Assembly (NCBI GenBank): GCA_964057225.1
Contig: OZ059896.1
Location: 5,952,001 to 6,016,000, forward strand
DNA: 64,000 nt
Reading direction: 5' to 3'
DNA from: Auanema rhodensis
Taxonomy: Eukaryota > Nematoda > Chromadorea > Rhabditida > Rhabditidae
How positions within the stretch are numbered: position 1 is the first letter of the stretch; each line of letters begins with the position of its first letter. Positions 38,930 through 53,589 of the stretch are shown piece by piece. The position numbers and the translations under genes were made by a program. The notes under the pieces are model-generated. The model did no database searches. It worked only from the letters and a program-made list of their open reading frames with translations, and was not told where the DNA came from.

Positions 38930-40390
38930 TTTATTGATATTGGTTCATGGTAACCATGACTTTGAAATTTACGTGAACTTTAATTTATGCTAATTAAATG
39001 TACACGTGATGTGCACTTGGTATGTAACTCGCTTCACGTGAAAGATAAAGAGATGCGGTTTTCAAAATTAGATTCCCCATTTCCATATTAGTCTAAAAAC
39101 AAATTTTTATTGATATTGGTGCATGGTAACCATGACTTTGAAATTTACGTGAACTTTAATTTATGCTAATTAAATGTGCACGTGATGTGCACTTGGTATG
39201 TAACTCGCTTCACGTGAAAGATAAAGAGATGCGGTTTTCAAAATTAGATTTCTCATGTCCATATTAGTCTTAAAACAAATTTTTATTGATATTGGTGCAT
39301 GGTAACCATGACTTTGAAATTTACGTGAACTTTAATTTATGCTAATTAAATGTACACGTGATGTGCACTTGGTATGTCACTCGCTTCACGTGAAAGATGA
39401 AGAGATGCGGTTTTCAAAATTAGATTCCCCATGTCCATATTAATCTAAAAACAAATTTTTATTGATATTGGTGCATGGTAACCATGACTTTAAAATTTAC
39501 GTGTACTTTAATTTATGCTAATTAAATGTACACGTGATGTGCACTTGGTATGTAACTCGCTTCACGTGAAAGATAAAGAGATGCGGTTTTCAAAATTAGA
39601 TTCCCCATGTCCATATTAGTCTAAAAACAAATTTTTATTGATATTGGTGCATGGTAACCATGACTTTGAAATTTACGTGAACTTTAATTTATGCTAATTA
39701 AATGTAGACGTGATGTGCACTTGGTATGTAACTCGCTTCACGTGAAAGATAAAGAGATGCGGTTTTCAAAATTAGATTCCCCATGTCCATATTAGTCTAA
39801 AAACAAATTTTTATTGATATTGGTTCATGGTAACCATGACTTTGAAATTTACGTGAACTTTAATTTATGCTAATTAAATGTACACGTGATGTGCACTTGG
39901 TATGTAACTCGCTTCACGTGAAAGATAAAGAGATGCGGTTTTCAAAATTAGATTCCCCATTTCCATATTAGTCTAAAAACAAATTTTTATTGATATTGGT
40001 GCATGGTAACCATGACTTTGAAATTTACGTGAACTTTAATTTATGCTAATTAAATGTGCACGTGATGTGCACTTGGTATGTAACTCGCTTCACGTGAAAG
40101 ATAAAGAGATGCGGTTTTCAAAATTAGATTTCTCATGTCCATATTAGTCTTAAAACAAATTTTTATTGATATTGGTGCATGGTAACCATGACTTTGAAAT
40201 TTACGTGAACTTTAATTTATGCTAATTAAATGTACACGTGATGTGCACTTGGTATGTCACTCGCTTCACGTGAAAGATGAAGAGATGCGGTTTTCAAAAT
40301 TAGATTCCCCATGTCCATATTAATCTAAAAACAAATTTTTATTGATATTGGTGCATGGTAACCATGACTTTAAAATTTACGTGTACTTTA
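38930..40390 (+). repeat. Five-monomer (880-bp) tandem duplication
   Basis: The ordered markers TTGGTTCATGG, CCATTTCCAT, AAATGTGCACG, TTTCTCATG with CTTAAAAC, GTCACTCGC with GATGAAG, ATTAATCTA and ACTTTAAAATT occur twice, with AAATGTGCACG at 39,173 and 40,053 (offset 880 = 5 x 176). A third copy lies at 33.5-34.1 kb. Confidence 0.75.
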
Positions 40391-41404
40391 ATTTATGCTA
40401 ATTAAATGTACACGTGATGTGCACTTGGTATGTAACTCGCTTCACGTGAAAGATAAAGAGATGCGGTTTTCAAAATTAGATTCCCCATGTCCATATTAGT
40501 CTAAAAACAAATTTTTATTGATATTGGTGCATGGTAACCATGACTTTGAAATTTACGTGAACTTTAATTTATGCTAATTAAATGTACACGTGATGTGCAC
40601 TTGGTATGTCACTCGCTTCACGTGAAAGATGAAGAGATGCGGTTTTCAAAATTAGATTCCCCATGTCCATATTAGTCTAAAAACAAATTTTTATTGATAT
40701 TGGTGCATGGTAACCATGACTTTGAAATTTACGTGTACTTTAATTTATGCTAATTAAACGTACACGTGATGTGCACTTGGTATGTAACTCGCTTCACGTG
40801 AAAGATAAAGAGATGCGGTTTTCAAAATTAGATTCCCCATGTCCATATTAGTCTAAAAACAAATTTTTATTGATATTGGTTCATGGTAACCATGACTTTG
40901 AAATTTACGTGAACTTTAATTTATGCTAATTAAATGTACACGTGATGTGCACTTGGTATGTAACTCGCTTCACGTGAAAGATAAAGAGATGCGGTTTTCA
41001 AAATTAGATTCCCCATGTCCATATTAATCTAAAAACAAATTTTTATTGATATTGGTGCATGGTAACCATGACTTTAAAATTTACGTGTACTTTAATTTAT
41101 GCTAATTAAATGTACACGTGATGTGCACTTGGTATGTAACTCGCTTCACGTGAAAGATAAAGAGATGCGGTTTTCAAAATTAGAGTCCCCATTTCCATAT
41201 TAGTCTAAAAACAAATTTTTATTGATATTGGTGCATGGTAACCATGACTTTGATATTTACGTGAACTTTAATTTATGCTAATTAAAAGTACACGTGATGT
41301 GCACTTGGTATGTAACTCGCTTCACGTGAAAGATAAAGAGATGCGGTTTTCACAATTAGATTCCCCATGTCCATATTAGTCTAAAAACAAATTTTTATTG
41401 ATAT

Positions 41405-41561
41405 TGGTGCATGGTAACCATGACTTTGAAATTTACGTGAACTTTAATTTATGCTAATTAAATGTACACGTGATGTGCACTTGGTATGTAACTCGCTTCA
41501 GTTTTCAAAATTAGATTCCCCATGTCCATATCAGTCTAAAAACAAATTTTTATTGATATTG
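41405..41561 (+). repeat. SatA monomer with the same 21-bp deletion, copy 2
   Basis: CTTCA (ending 41,500) joins GTTTTCAAAA at the identical bases as at 34,833. The flanking private markers are the same: TTAAAAGTACAC, TTTCACAATT, ATATCAGTC, GTGACAG and AAAATCAGATT. The phase moves from 47 to 26. This is therefore a copy of one deletion event spread by duplication over 38 monomers, not a second deletion. Confidence 0.92.
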
Positions 41562-41989
41562 GTGCATGGTAACCATGACTTTGAAATTTACGTGAACTTT
41601 AATTTATGCTAATTAAATGTACACGTGATGTGCACTTGGTATGTAACTCGCTTCACGTGACAGATAAAGAGATGCGGTTTTCAAAATCAGATTCCCCATG
41701 TCCATATTAGTCTAAAAACAAATTTTTATTGATATTGGTGCATGGTAACCATGACTTTGAAATTTACGTGAACTTTAATTTATGCTAATTAAATGTACAT
41801 GTGATGTGCACTTGATATGTAACTCGCTTCACGTGAAAGATAAAAAGATGCGGTTTTCAAAATTAGATTCCCCATGTCCACATTAGTCTAAAAACAAATT
41901 TTTATTCATATTGGTGCATGGTAACCATGACTTTGAAATTTACGTGAACTTTAATTTATGCTAATTAAATGTACACGTGATGTGCACTT

Positions 41990-44900
41990 GGTATGTAACT
42001 CGCTTCACGTGAAAGATAAAAAGATAAGGTTTTCAAAATTAGATTCCCCATGTCCATATTAGTCTAAAAACAAATTTTTATTGATATTAGTGCATGGTAA
42101 CCATGACTTTGAAATTTACGTGAACTTTAATTTATGCTAATTAAATGTACACTTGATGTGCACTTGATATGTAACTCGCTTCACGTGAAAGATAAAAAGA
42201 TGCGGTTTTCAAAATTAGATTCCCCATGTCCATATTAGTCTAAAAACAAATTTTAATTCATATTGGTGCATGGTAACCATGACTTTGAAATTTACGTGAA
42301 CTTTAATTTATGCTAATTAAATGTACACGTGATGTGCACTTGGTATGTCACTCGCTTCACGTGAAAGATGAAGAGATGCTGTTTTTAAAATTAGATTCCC
42401 CATGTCCATATTAGTCTAAAAACAAATTTTTATTGATATTGGTGCATGGTAACCATGACTTTGAAATTTACGTGAACTTTAATTTATGCTAATTAAATGT
42501 ACACGTGATGTGCACCTGGTATGTAACTCGCTTCACGTGAAAGATAAAAAGATGCGGTTTTCAAAATTAGATTCCCCATGTCCATATTAGTCTAAAAACA
42601 AATTTTTATTCATATTGGTGCATGGTAACCATGACTTTGAAATTTACGTGAACTTTAATTTATGCTAATTAAATGTACATGTGATGTGCACCTGGTTTGT
42701 AACTCGCTTCACGTGAAAGATGAAGAGATGCTGTTTTTAAAATTAGATTCCCCATGTCCATATTAGTCTAAAAACAAATTTTTATTGATATTGGTGCATG
42801 GTAACCATGACTTTGAAATTTACGTGAACTTTAATTTATGCTAATTAAATGTACACGTGATGTGCACTTGGTATGTCACTCGCTTCACGTGAAAGATGAA
42901 GAGATGCTGTTTTCAAAATTAGATTCCCCATGTCCATATTAGTCTAAAAACAAATTTTAATTCATATTGGTGCATGGTAACCATGACTTTGAAATTTACG
43001 TGAACTTTAATTTATGCTAATTAAATGTACATGTGATGTGCACCTGGTATGTAACTCGCTTCACGTGAAAGATAAAAAGATGCGGTTTTCAAAATTAGAT
43101 TCCCCATGTCCATATTAGTCTAAAAACAAATTTTTATTCATATTGGTGCATGGTAACCATGACTTTGAAATTTACGTGAACTTTAATTTATGCTAATTAA
43201 ATGTACACGTGATGTGCACTTGGTATGTCACTCGCTTCACGTGAAAGATGAAGAGATGCTGTTTTTAAAATTAGATTCCCCATGTCCATATTAGTCTAAA
43301 AACAAATTTTTATTGATATTGGTGCATGGTAACCATGACTTTGAAATTTACGTGAACTTTAATTTATGCTAATTAAATATACACGTGATGTGCACTTGGT
43401 ATGTAACTCGCTTCACGTGGGAAATAAAGAGATGCGGTTTTCAAAATTAGATTCCCCATTTCCATATTAGTCTAAAAACAAATTTTTATTGATATTGGTG
43501 CATGGTAACCATGACTTTGAAATTTACGTGAACTTTAATTTATGCTAATTAAATATACACGTGATGTGCACTTGGTATGTAACTCGCTTCACGTGGAAAA
43601 TAAAGAGATGCGGTTTTCAAAATTAGATTCCCCATTTCCATATTAGTCTAAAAACAAATTTTTATTGATATTGGTGCATGGTAACCATGACTTTGAAATT
43701 TACGTGAACTTTAATTTATGCTAATTAAATGTACACGTGATGTGCACTTGGTATGTAACTCGCTTCACGTGAAAGATAAAGAGATGCGGTTTTCAAAATT
43801 AGATTCCCCATGTCCATATTAGTCTAAAAACAAATTTTTATTCATATTGGTTCATGGTAACCATGACTTTGAAATTTACGTGAACTTTAATTTATGCTAA
43901 TTAAATGTACATGTGATGTGCACCTGGTTTGTAACTCGCTTCACGTGAAAGATGAAGAGATGCTGTTTTTAAAATTAGATTCCCCATGTCCATATTAGTC
44001 TAAAAACAAATTTTTATTGATATTGGTGCATGGTAACCATGACTTTGAAATTTACGTGAACTTTAATTTATGCTAATTAAATGTACACGTGATGTGCACT
44101 TGGTATGTCACTCGCTTCACGTGAAAGATGAAGAGATGCTGTTTTCAAAATTAGATTCCCCATGTCCATATTAGTCTAAAAACAAATTTTAATTCATATT
44201 GGTGCATGGTAACCATGACTTTGAAATTTACGTGAACTTTAATTTATGCTAATTAAATGTACATGTGATGTGCACCTGGTATGTAACTCGCTTCACGTGA
44301 AAGATAAAAAGATGCGGTTTTCAAAATTAGATTCCCCATGTCCATATTAGTCTAAAAACAAATTTTTATTCATATTGGTGCATGGTAACCATGACTTTGA
44401 AATTTACGTGAACTTTAATTTATGCTAATTAAATGTACACGTGATGTGCACTTGGTATGTCACTCGCTTCACGTGAAAGATGAAGAGATGCTGTTTTTAA
44501 AATTAGATTCCCCATGTCCATATTAGTCTAAAAACAAATTTTTATTGATATTGGTGCATGGTAACCATGACTTTGAAATTTACGTGAACTTTAATTTATG
44601 CTAATTAAATATACACGTGATGTGCACTTGGTATGTAACTCGCTTCACGTGGAAAATAAAGAGATGCGGTTTTCAAAATTAGATTCCCCATTTCCATATT
44701 AGTCTAAAAACAAATTTTTATTGATATTGGTGCATGGTAACCATGACTTTGAAATTTACGTGAACTTTAATTTATGCTAATTAAATGTACACGTGATGTG
44801 CACTTGGTATGTCACTCGCTTCACGTGAAAGATGAAGAGATGCGGTTTTCAAAATTAGATTCCCCATGTCCATATTAGTCTAAAAACAAATTTTTATTGA

Positions 44901-47900
44901 TATTGGTGCATGGTAACCATGACTTTGAAATTTACGTGTACTTTAATTTATGCTAATTAAATGTACACGTGATGTGCACTTGGTATGTAACTCGCTTCAC
45001 GTGAAAGATAAAGAGATGCGGTTTTCAAAATTAGATTCCCCATGTCCATATTAGTCTAAAAACAAATTTTTATTCATATTCGTGCATGGTAACCATGACT
45101 TTGAAATTTACGTGAACTTTAATTTATGCTAATTAAATGTACATGTGATGTGCACCTGGTTTGTAACTCGCTTCACGTGAAAGATGAAGAGATGCTGTTT
45201 TTAAAATTAGATTCCCCATGTCCATATTAGTCTAAAAACAAATTTTTATTGATATTGGTGCATGGTAACCATGACTTTGAAATTTACGTGAACTTTAATT
45301 TATGCTAATTAAATGTACACGTGATGTGCACTTGGTATGTCACTCGCTTCACGTGAAAGATGAAGAGATGCTGTTTTCAAAATTAGATTCCCCATGTCCA
45401 TATTAGTCTAAAAACAAATTTTAATTCATATTGGTGCATGGTAACCATGACTTTGAAATTTACGTGAACTTTAATTTATGCTAATTAAATGTACATGTGA
45501 TGTGCACCTGGTATGTAACTCGCTTCACGTGAAAGATAAAAAGATGCGGTTTTCAAAATTAGATTCCCCATGTCCATATTAGTCTAAAAACAAATTTTTA
45601 TTCATATTGGTGCATGGTAACCATGACTTTGAAATTTACGTGAACTTTAATTTATGCTAATTAAATAAACACGTGATGTGCACTTGGTATGTCACTCGCT
45701 TCACGTGAAAGATGAAGAGATGCTGTTTTTAAAATTAGATTCCCCATGTCCATATTAGTCTAAAAACAAATTTTTATTGATATTGGTGCATGGTAACCAT
45801 GACTTTGAAATTTACGTGAACTTTAATTTATGCTAATTAAATGTACATGTGATGTGCACCTGGTTTGTAACTCGCTTCACGTGAAAGATGAAGAGATGCT
45901 GTTTTTAAAATTAGATTCCCCATGTCCATATTAGTCTAAAAACAAATTTTTATTGATATTGGTGCATGGTAACCATGACTTTAAAATTTACGTGTACTTT
46001 AATTTATGCTAATTAAATGTACATGTGATGTGCACCTGGTTTGTAACTCGCTTCACGTGAAAGATGAAGAGATGCTGTTTTTAAAATTAGATTCCCCATG
46101 TCCATATTAGTCTAAAAACAAATTTTTATTGATATTGGTGCATGGTAACCATGACTTTGAAATTTACGTGAACTTTAATTTATGCTAATTAAATGTACAC
46201 GTGATGTGCACTTGGTATGTCACTCGCTTCACGTGAAAGATGAAGAGATGCTGTTTTCAAAATTAGATTCCCCATGTCCATATTAGTCTAAAAACAAATT
46301 TTAATTCATATTGGTGCATGGTAACCATGACTTTGAAATTTACGTGAACTTTAATTTATGCTAATTAAATGTACATGTGATGTGCACCTGGTATGTAACT
46401 CGCTTCACGTGAAAGATAAAAAGATGCGGTTTTCAAAATTAGATTCCCCATGTCCATATTAGTCTAAAAACAAATTTTTATTCATATTGGTGCATGGTAA
46501 CCATGACTTTGAAATTTACGTGAACTTTAATTTATGCTAATTAAATAAACACGTGATGTGCACTTGGTATGTCACTCGCTTCACGTGAAAGATGAAGAGA
46601 TGCTGTTTTTAAAATTAGATTCCCCATGTCCATATTAGTCTAAAAACAAATTTTTATTGATATTGGTGCATGGTAACCATGACTTTGAAATTTACGTGAA
46701 CTTTAATTTATGCTAATTAAATATACACGTGATGTGCACTTGGTATGTAACTCGCTTCACGTGGAAAATAAAGAGATGCGGTTTTCAAAATTAGATTCCC
46801 CATTTCCATATTAGTCTAAAAACAAATTTTTATTGATATTGGTGCATGGTAACCATGACTTTGAAATTTACGTGAACTTTAATTTATGCTAATTAAATGT
46901 ACACGTGATGTGCACTTGGTATGTAACTCGCTTCACGTGAAAGATAAAGAGATGCGGTTTTCAAAATTAGATTCCCCATTTCCATATTAGTCTAAAAACA
47001 AATTTTTATTGATATTGGTGCATGGTAACCATGACTTTGAAATTTACGTGAACTTTAATTTATGCTAATTAAATATACACGTGATGTGCACTTGGTATGT
47101 AACTCGCTTCACGTGAAAGATAAAGAGATGCGGTTTTCAAAATTAGATTCCCCATGTCCATATTAGTCTAAAAACAAATTTTTATTGATATTGGTTCATG
47201 GTAACCATGACTTTGAAATTTACGTGAACTTTAATTTATGCTAATTAAATGTACACTTGATGTGCACTTGATATGTAACTCGCTTCACGTGAAAGATAAA
47301 AAGATGCGGTTTTCAAAATTAGATTCCCCATGTCCATATTAGTCTAAAAACAAATTTTAATTCATATTGGTGCATGGTAACCATGACTTTGAAATTTACG
47401 TGAACTTTAATTTATGCTAATTAAATGTACATGTGATGTGCACCTGGTATGTAACTCGCTTCACGTGAAAGATAAAAAGATGCGGTTTTCAAAATTAGAT
47501 TCCCCATGTCCATATTAGTCTAAAAACAAATTTTTATTCATATTGGTGCATGGTAACCATGACTTTGAAATTTACGTGAACTTTAATTTATGCTAATTAA
47601 ATGTACACGTGATGTGCACTTGGTATGTAACTCGCTTCACGTGAAAGATAAAAAGATAAGGTTTTCAAAATTAGATTCCCCATGTCCATATTAGTCTAAA
47701 AACAAATTTTTATTGATATTATTGCATGGTAACCATGACTTTGAAATTTACGTGAACTTTAATTTATGCTAATTAAATGTACACTTGATGTGCACTTGAT
47801 ATGTAACTCGCTTCACGTGAAAGATAAAAAGATGCGGTTTTCAAAATTAGATTCCCCATGTCCATATTAGTCTAAAAACAAATTTTAATTCATATTGGTG

Positions 47901-49210
47901 CATGGTAACCATGACTTTGAAATTTACGTGAACTTTAATTTATGCTAATTAAATGTACACGTGATGTGCACTTGGTATGTCACTCGCTTCACGTGAAAGA
48001 TGAAGAGATGCTGTTTTTAAAATTAGATTCCCCATGTCCATATTAGTCTAAAAACAAATTTTTATTGATATTGGTGCATGGTAACCATGACTTTGAAATT
48101 TACGTGAACTTTAATTTATGCTAATTAAATGTACACGTGATGTGCACCTGGTATGTAACTCGCTTCACGTGAAAGATAAAAAGATGCGGTTTTCAAAATT
48201 AGATTCCCCATGTCCATATTAGTCTAAAAACAAATTTTTATTCATATTGGTGCATGGTAACCATGACTTTGAAATTTACGTGAACTTTAATTTATGCTAA
48301 TTAAATGTACATGTGATGTGCACCTGGTTTGTAACTCGCTTCACGTGAAAGATGAAGAGATGCTGTTTTTAAAATTAGATTCCCCATGTCCATATTAGTC
48401 TAAAAACAAATTTTTATTGATATTGGTGCATGGTAACCATGACTTTGAAATTTACGTGAACTTTAATTTATGCTAATTAAATGTACACGTGATGTGCACT
48501 TGGTATGTCACTCGCTTCACGTGAAAGATGAAGAGATGCTGTTTTCAAAATTAGATTCCCCATGTCCATATTAGTCTAAAAACAAATTTTAATTCATATT
48601 GGTGCATGGTAACCATGACTTTGAAATTTACGTGAACTTTAATTTATGCTAATTAAATGTACATGTGATGTGCACCTGGTATGTAACTCGCTTCACGTGA
48701 AAGATAAAAAGATGCGGTTTTCAAAATTAGATTCCCCATGTCCATATTAGTCTAAAAACAAATTTTTATTCATATTGGTGCATGGTAACCATGACTTTGA
48801 AATTTACGTGAACTTTAATTTATGCTAATTAAATGTACACGTGATGTGCACTTGGTATGTCACTCGCTTCACGTGAAAGATGAAGAGATGCTGTTTTTAA
48901 AATTAGATTCCCCATGTCCATATTAGTCTAAAAACAAATTTTTATTGATATTGGTGCATGGTAACCATGACTTTGAAATTTACGTGAACTTTAATTTATG
49001 CTAATTAAATATACACGTGATGTGCACTTGGTATGTAACTCGCTTCACGTGGAAAATAAAGAGATGCGGTTTTCAAAATTAGATTCCCCATTTCCATATT
49101 AGTCTAAAAACAAATTTTTATTGATATTGGTGCATGGTAACCATGACTTTGAAATTTACGTGAACTTTAATTTATGCTAATTAAATGTACACGTGATGTG
49201 CACTTGGTAT
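41990..49210 (+). repeat. 32-monomer (5632-bp) segmental duplication, 42.0-43.5 and 47.6-49.2 kb
   Basis: Successive subtype markers from about 42.0 to 43.5 kb repeat at +5632 bp: ACACTTG with CTTGATATG (42,149 and about 47,781), GTCACTC with GATGAAG, ACACGTG with CCTGG (42,505 and 48,137), and CCTGGTTTG (42,691 and 48,323). Differences include GATATTAGTGC versus GATATTATTGC and CGTGGGAAATAAAG versus CGTGGAAAATAAAG. The feature spans both copies; the sequence between them holds other amplified blocks. Confidence 0.65.
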
Positions 49211-51100
49211 GTCACTCGCTTCACGTGAAAGATGAAGAGATGCGGTTTTCAAAATTAGATTCCCCATGTCCATATTAGTCTAAAAACAAATTTTTATTGA
49301 TATTGGTGCATGGTAACCATGACTTTGAAATTTACGTGTACTTTAATTTATGCTAATTAAATGTACACGTGATGTGCACTTGGTATGTAACTCGCTTCAC
49401 GTGAAAGATAAAGAGATGCGGTTTTCAAAATTAGATTCCCCATGTCCATATTAGTCTAAAAACAAATTTTTATTGATATTGGTTCATGGTAACCATGACT
49501 TTGAAATTTACGTGTACTTTAATTTATGCTAATTAAATGTACACGTGATGTGCACTTGGTATGTAACTCGCTTCACGTGAAAGATAAAGAGATGCGGTTT
49601 TCAAAATTAGATTCCCCATGTCCATATTAGTCTAAAAACAAATTTTTATTGATATTGGTTCATGGTAACCATGACTTTGAAATTTACGTGAACTTTAATT
49701 TATGCTAATTAAATGTACACTTGATGTGCACTTGATATGTAACTCGCTTCACGTGAAAGATAAAAAGATGCGGTTTTCAAAATTAGATTCCCCATGTCCA
49801 TATTAGTCTAAAAACAAATTTTAATTCATATTGGTGCATGGTAACCATGACTTTGAAATTTACGTGAACTTTAATTTATGCTAATTAAATGTACACGTGA
49901 TGTGCACTTGGTATGTCACTCGCTTCACGTGAAAGATGAAGAGATGCTGTTTTTAAAATTAGATTCCCCATGTCCATATTAGTCTAAAAATAAATTTTTA
50001 TTGATATTGGTGCATGGTAACCATGACTTTGAAATTTACGTGAACTTTAATTTATGCTAATTAAATGTACACGTGATGTGCACCTGGTATGTAACTCGCT
50101 TCACGTGAAAGATAAAAAGATGCGGTTTTCAAAATTAGATTCCCCATGTCCATATTAGTCTAAAAACAAATTTTTATTCATATTGGTGCATGGTAACCAT
50201 GACTTTGAAATTTACGTGAACTTTAATTTATGCTAATTAAATGTACATGTGATGTGCACCTGGTTTGTAACTCGCTTCACGTGAAAGATGAAGAGATGCT
50301 GTTTTTAAAATTAGATTCCCCATGTCCATATTAGTCTAAAAACAAATTTTTATTGATATTGGTGCATGGTAACCATGACTTTGAAATTTACGTGAACTTT
50401 AATTTATGCTAATTAAATGTACACGTGATGTGCACTTGGTATGTCACTCGCTTCACGTGAAAGATGAAGAGATGCTGTTTTCAAAATTAGATTCCCCATG
50501 TCCATATTAGTCTAAAAACAAATTTTAATTCATATTGGTGCATGGTAACCATGACTTTGAAATTTACGTGAACTTTAATTTATGCTAATTAAATGTACAT
50601 GTGATGTGCACCTGGTATGTAACTCGCTTCACGTGAAAGATAAAAAGATGCGGTTTTCAAAATTAGATTCCCCATGTCCATATTAGTCTAAAAACAAATT
50701 TTTATTGATATTGGTGCATGGTAACCATGACTTTGAAATTTACGTGAACTTTAATTTATGCTAATTAAATGTACACGTGATGTGCACTTGGTATGTCACT
50801 GGCTTCACGTGAAAGATGAAGAGATGCTGTTTTCAAAATTAGATTCCCCATGTCCATATTAGTCTAAAAACAAATTTTAATTCATATTGGTGCATGGTAA
50901 CCATGACTTTGAAATTTACGTGAACTTTAATTTATGCTAATTAAATGTACATGTGATGTGCACCTGGTATGTAACTCGCTTCACGTGAAAGATAAAAAGA
51001 TGCGGTTTTCAAAATTAGATTCCCCATGTCCATATTAGTCTAAAAACAAATTTTTATTCATATTGGTGCATGGTAACCATGACTTTGAAATTTACGTGAA
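42620..51100 (+). repeat. Repeated four-monomer core marked by CCTGGTTTG, six copies
   Basis: A fixed order of monomers occurs at 42,691, 43,923, 45,155, 46,035, 48,323 and 50,259, spaced by 7, 7, 5, 13 and 11 monomers. The order is CCTGGTTTG with GATGAAG and GCTGTTTTT; then GTCACTCGC with GCTGTTTTC and AATTTTAATTC; then CCTGGTATG with AAAAAG; then GTCACTCGC with GCTGTTTTT. In most copies it is followed by a CACGTGGAAAATAAAG monomer. An isolated CCTGGTTTG monomer sits at 45,859. The variant AAATAAACACG at 45,663 and 46,543 shows that the five-monomer step copied a private mutation. CCTGGTTTG is not seen outside this interval. Confidence 0.75.
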
Positions 51101-53589
51101 CTTTAATTTATGCTAATTAAATGTACACGTGATGTGCACTTGGTATGTAACTCGCTTCACGTGAAAGATAAAGAGATGCGGTTTTCAAAATCAGATTCCC
51201 CATGTCCATATTAGTCTAAAAACAAATTTTTATTGATATTGGTGCATGGTAACCATGACTTTGAAATTTACGTGAACTTTAATTTATGCTAATTAAATAT
51301 ACACGTGATGTGCACTTGATATGTAACTCGCTTCACGTGAAAGATAAAGAGATGCGGTTTTCAAAATTAGATTCCCCATGTCCATATTAGTCTAAAAACA
51401 AATTTTTGTTGATATTGGTGCATGGTAACCATGACTTTGAAATTTACGTGAACTTTAATTTATGCTAATTAAATGTACATGTGATGTGCACCTGCTATGT
51501 AACTCGCTTCACGTGAAAGATAAAAAGATAAGGTTTTCAAAATTAGATTCTCCATGTCCATATTAGTCTAAAAACAAATTTTTATTCATATTGGTGCTTG
51601 GTAACCATGACTTTGAAATTTACGTGAACTTTAATTTATGCTAATTAAATATAAACGTGATGTGCACTTGGTATGTAACTCGCTTCACGTGGAAAATAAA
51701 GAGATGCGGTTTTCAAAATTAGATTCCCCATTTCCATATTAGTCTAAAAACAAATTTTTATTGATATTGGTGCATGGTAACCATGACTTTGAAATTTACG
51801 TGAACTTTAATTTATGCTAATTAAATGTACACGTGATGTGCACTTGGTATGTCACTCGCTTCACGTGAAAGATGAAGAGAGGCGGTTTTCAAAATTAGAT
51901 TCCCCATGTCCATATTAGTCTAAAAACAAATTTTTATTGATATTGGTGCATGGTAACCATGACTTTGAAATTTACGTGTACTTTAATTTATGCTAATTAA
52001 ATGTACCCGTGATGTGCACTTGGTATGTAACTCGCTTCACGTAAAAGATAAAGAGATGCGGTTTTCAAAATTAGATTCCCCATTTCCATATTAGTCTAAA
52101 AACAAATTTTTATTGATATTGGTTCATGGTAACCATGACTTTGAAATTTACGTGAACTTTAATTTATGCTAATTAAATGTACACGTGATGTGCACTTGGT
52201 ATGTAACTCGCTTCACGTGAAAGATAAAGAGATGCGGTTTTCAAAATTAGATTCCCCATTTCCATATTAGTCTAAAAACAAATTTTTATTGATATTGGTG
52301 CATGGTAACCATGACTTTGAAATTTACGTGAACTTTAATTTATGCTAATTAAATGTACACGTGATGTGCACTTGGCATGTAACTCGCTTCACGTGAAAGA
52401 TAAAGAGATGCGGTTTTCAAAATTAGATTCCCCATGTCCATATTAGTCTAAAAACAAATTTTTATTGATATTGGTGCATGGTAACCATGACTTTGAAATT
52501 TACGTGAACTTTAATTTATGCTAATTAAATGTACACGTGATGTGCACTTGGTATGTAACTCGCTTCACGTGAAAGATAAAGAGATGCGGTTTTCAAAATT
52601 AGATTTCTCATGTCCATATTAGTCTTAAAACAAATTTTTATTGATATTGGTGCATGGTAACCATGACTTTGAAATTTACGTGAACTTTAGTTTATGCTAA
52701 TTAAATGTACACGTGATGTGCACTTGGTATGTCACTCGCTTCACGTGAAAGATGAAGAGATGCGGTTTTCAAATTTAGATTCCCCATGTCCATATTAATC
52801 TAAAAACAAATTTTTATTGATATTGGTGCATGGTAACCATGACTTTGAAATTTACGTGTACTTTAATTTATGCTAATTAAATGTACACGTGATGTGCACT
52901 TGGTATGTAACTCGCTTCACGTGAAAGATAAAGAGATTCGGTTTTCAAAACTAGATTCCCCATTTCCATATTAGTCTAAAAACAAATTTTTATTGATATT
53001 GGTGCATGGTAACCATGACTTTGAAATTTACGTGAACTTTAATTTATGCTAATTAAATGTACACGTGATGTGCACTTGGTATGTAACTCGCTTCACGTGA
53101 AAGATAAAGAGATGCGAATTTCAAAATTAGATTCCCCATGTCCATATTAGTCTAAAAACAAATTTTTATTGATATTGGTGCATGGTAACCATGACTTTGA
53201 AATTTACGTGTACTTTAATTTATGCTAATTAAAAGTACACGTGATGTGCACTTGGTATGTAACTCGCTTCACGTGAAAGATAAAGAGATGCGGTTTTCAA
53301 AATTAGATTCCCCATTTCCATATTAGTCTAAAAACAAATTTTTATTGATATTGGTTCATGGTAACCATGACTTTGAAATTTACGTGAACTTTAATTTATG
53401 CTAATTAAATGTACACGTGATGTGCACTTGGTATGTAACTCGCTTCACGTGAAAGATAAAGAGATGCGGTTTTCAAAATTAGATTCCCCATTTCCATATT
53501 AGTCTAAAAACAAATTTTTATTGATATTGGTGCATGGTAACCATGACTTTGAAATTTACGTGAACTTTAATTTATGCTAATTAAATGTA

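Larger units (their letters stand above)
36600..41800 (+). repeat. Rearranged second copy of the 31.8-35.1 kb block
   Basis: The markers of 31.8-35.1 kb recur here in similar order with stepwise offsets that are whole monomers minus the 21-bp deletion. They are 4731 (27 monomers) at GACAAAAAAATAAGG (36,756) and ACATGTGGTG (37,242); 5435 (31) at CGCGGAAAATAAAG (38,509) and AAATGTGCACG; 6315 (36) at TAATTAAACG (40,752); and 6667 (38) at the deletion (41,500). The rising offset shows further internal duplications after the block was copied. A few single-copy substitutions, such as CCATAATAG at about 33,475, ACGGGTAC at about 38,798 and TGTTAACC at about 34,040, distinguish the copies. Confidence 0.7.
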
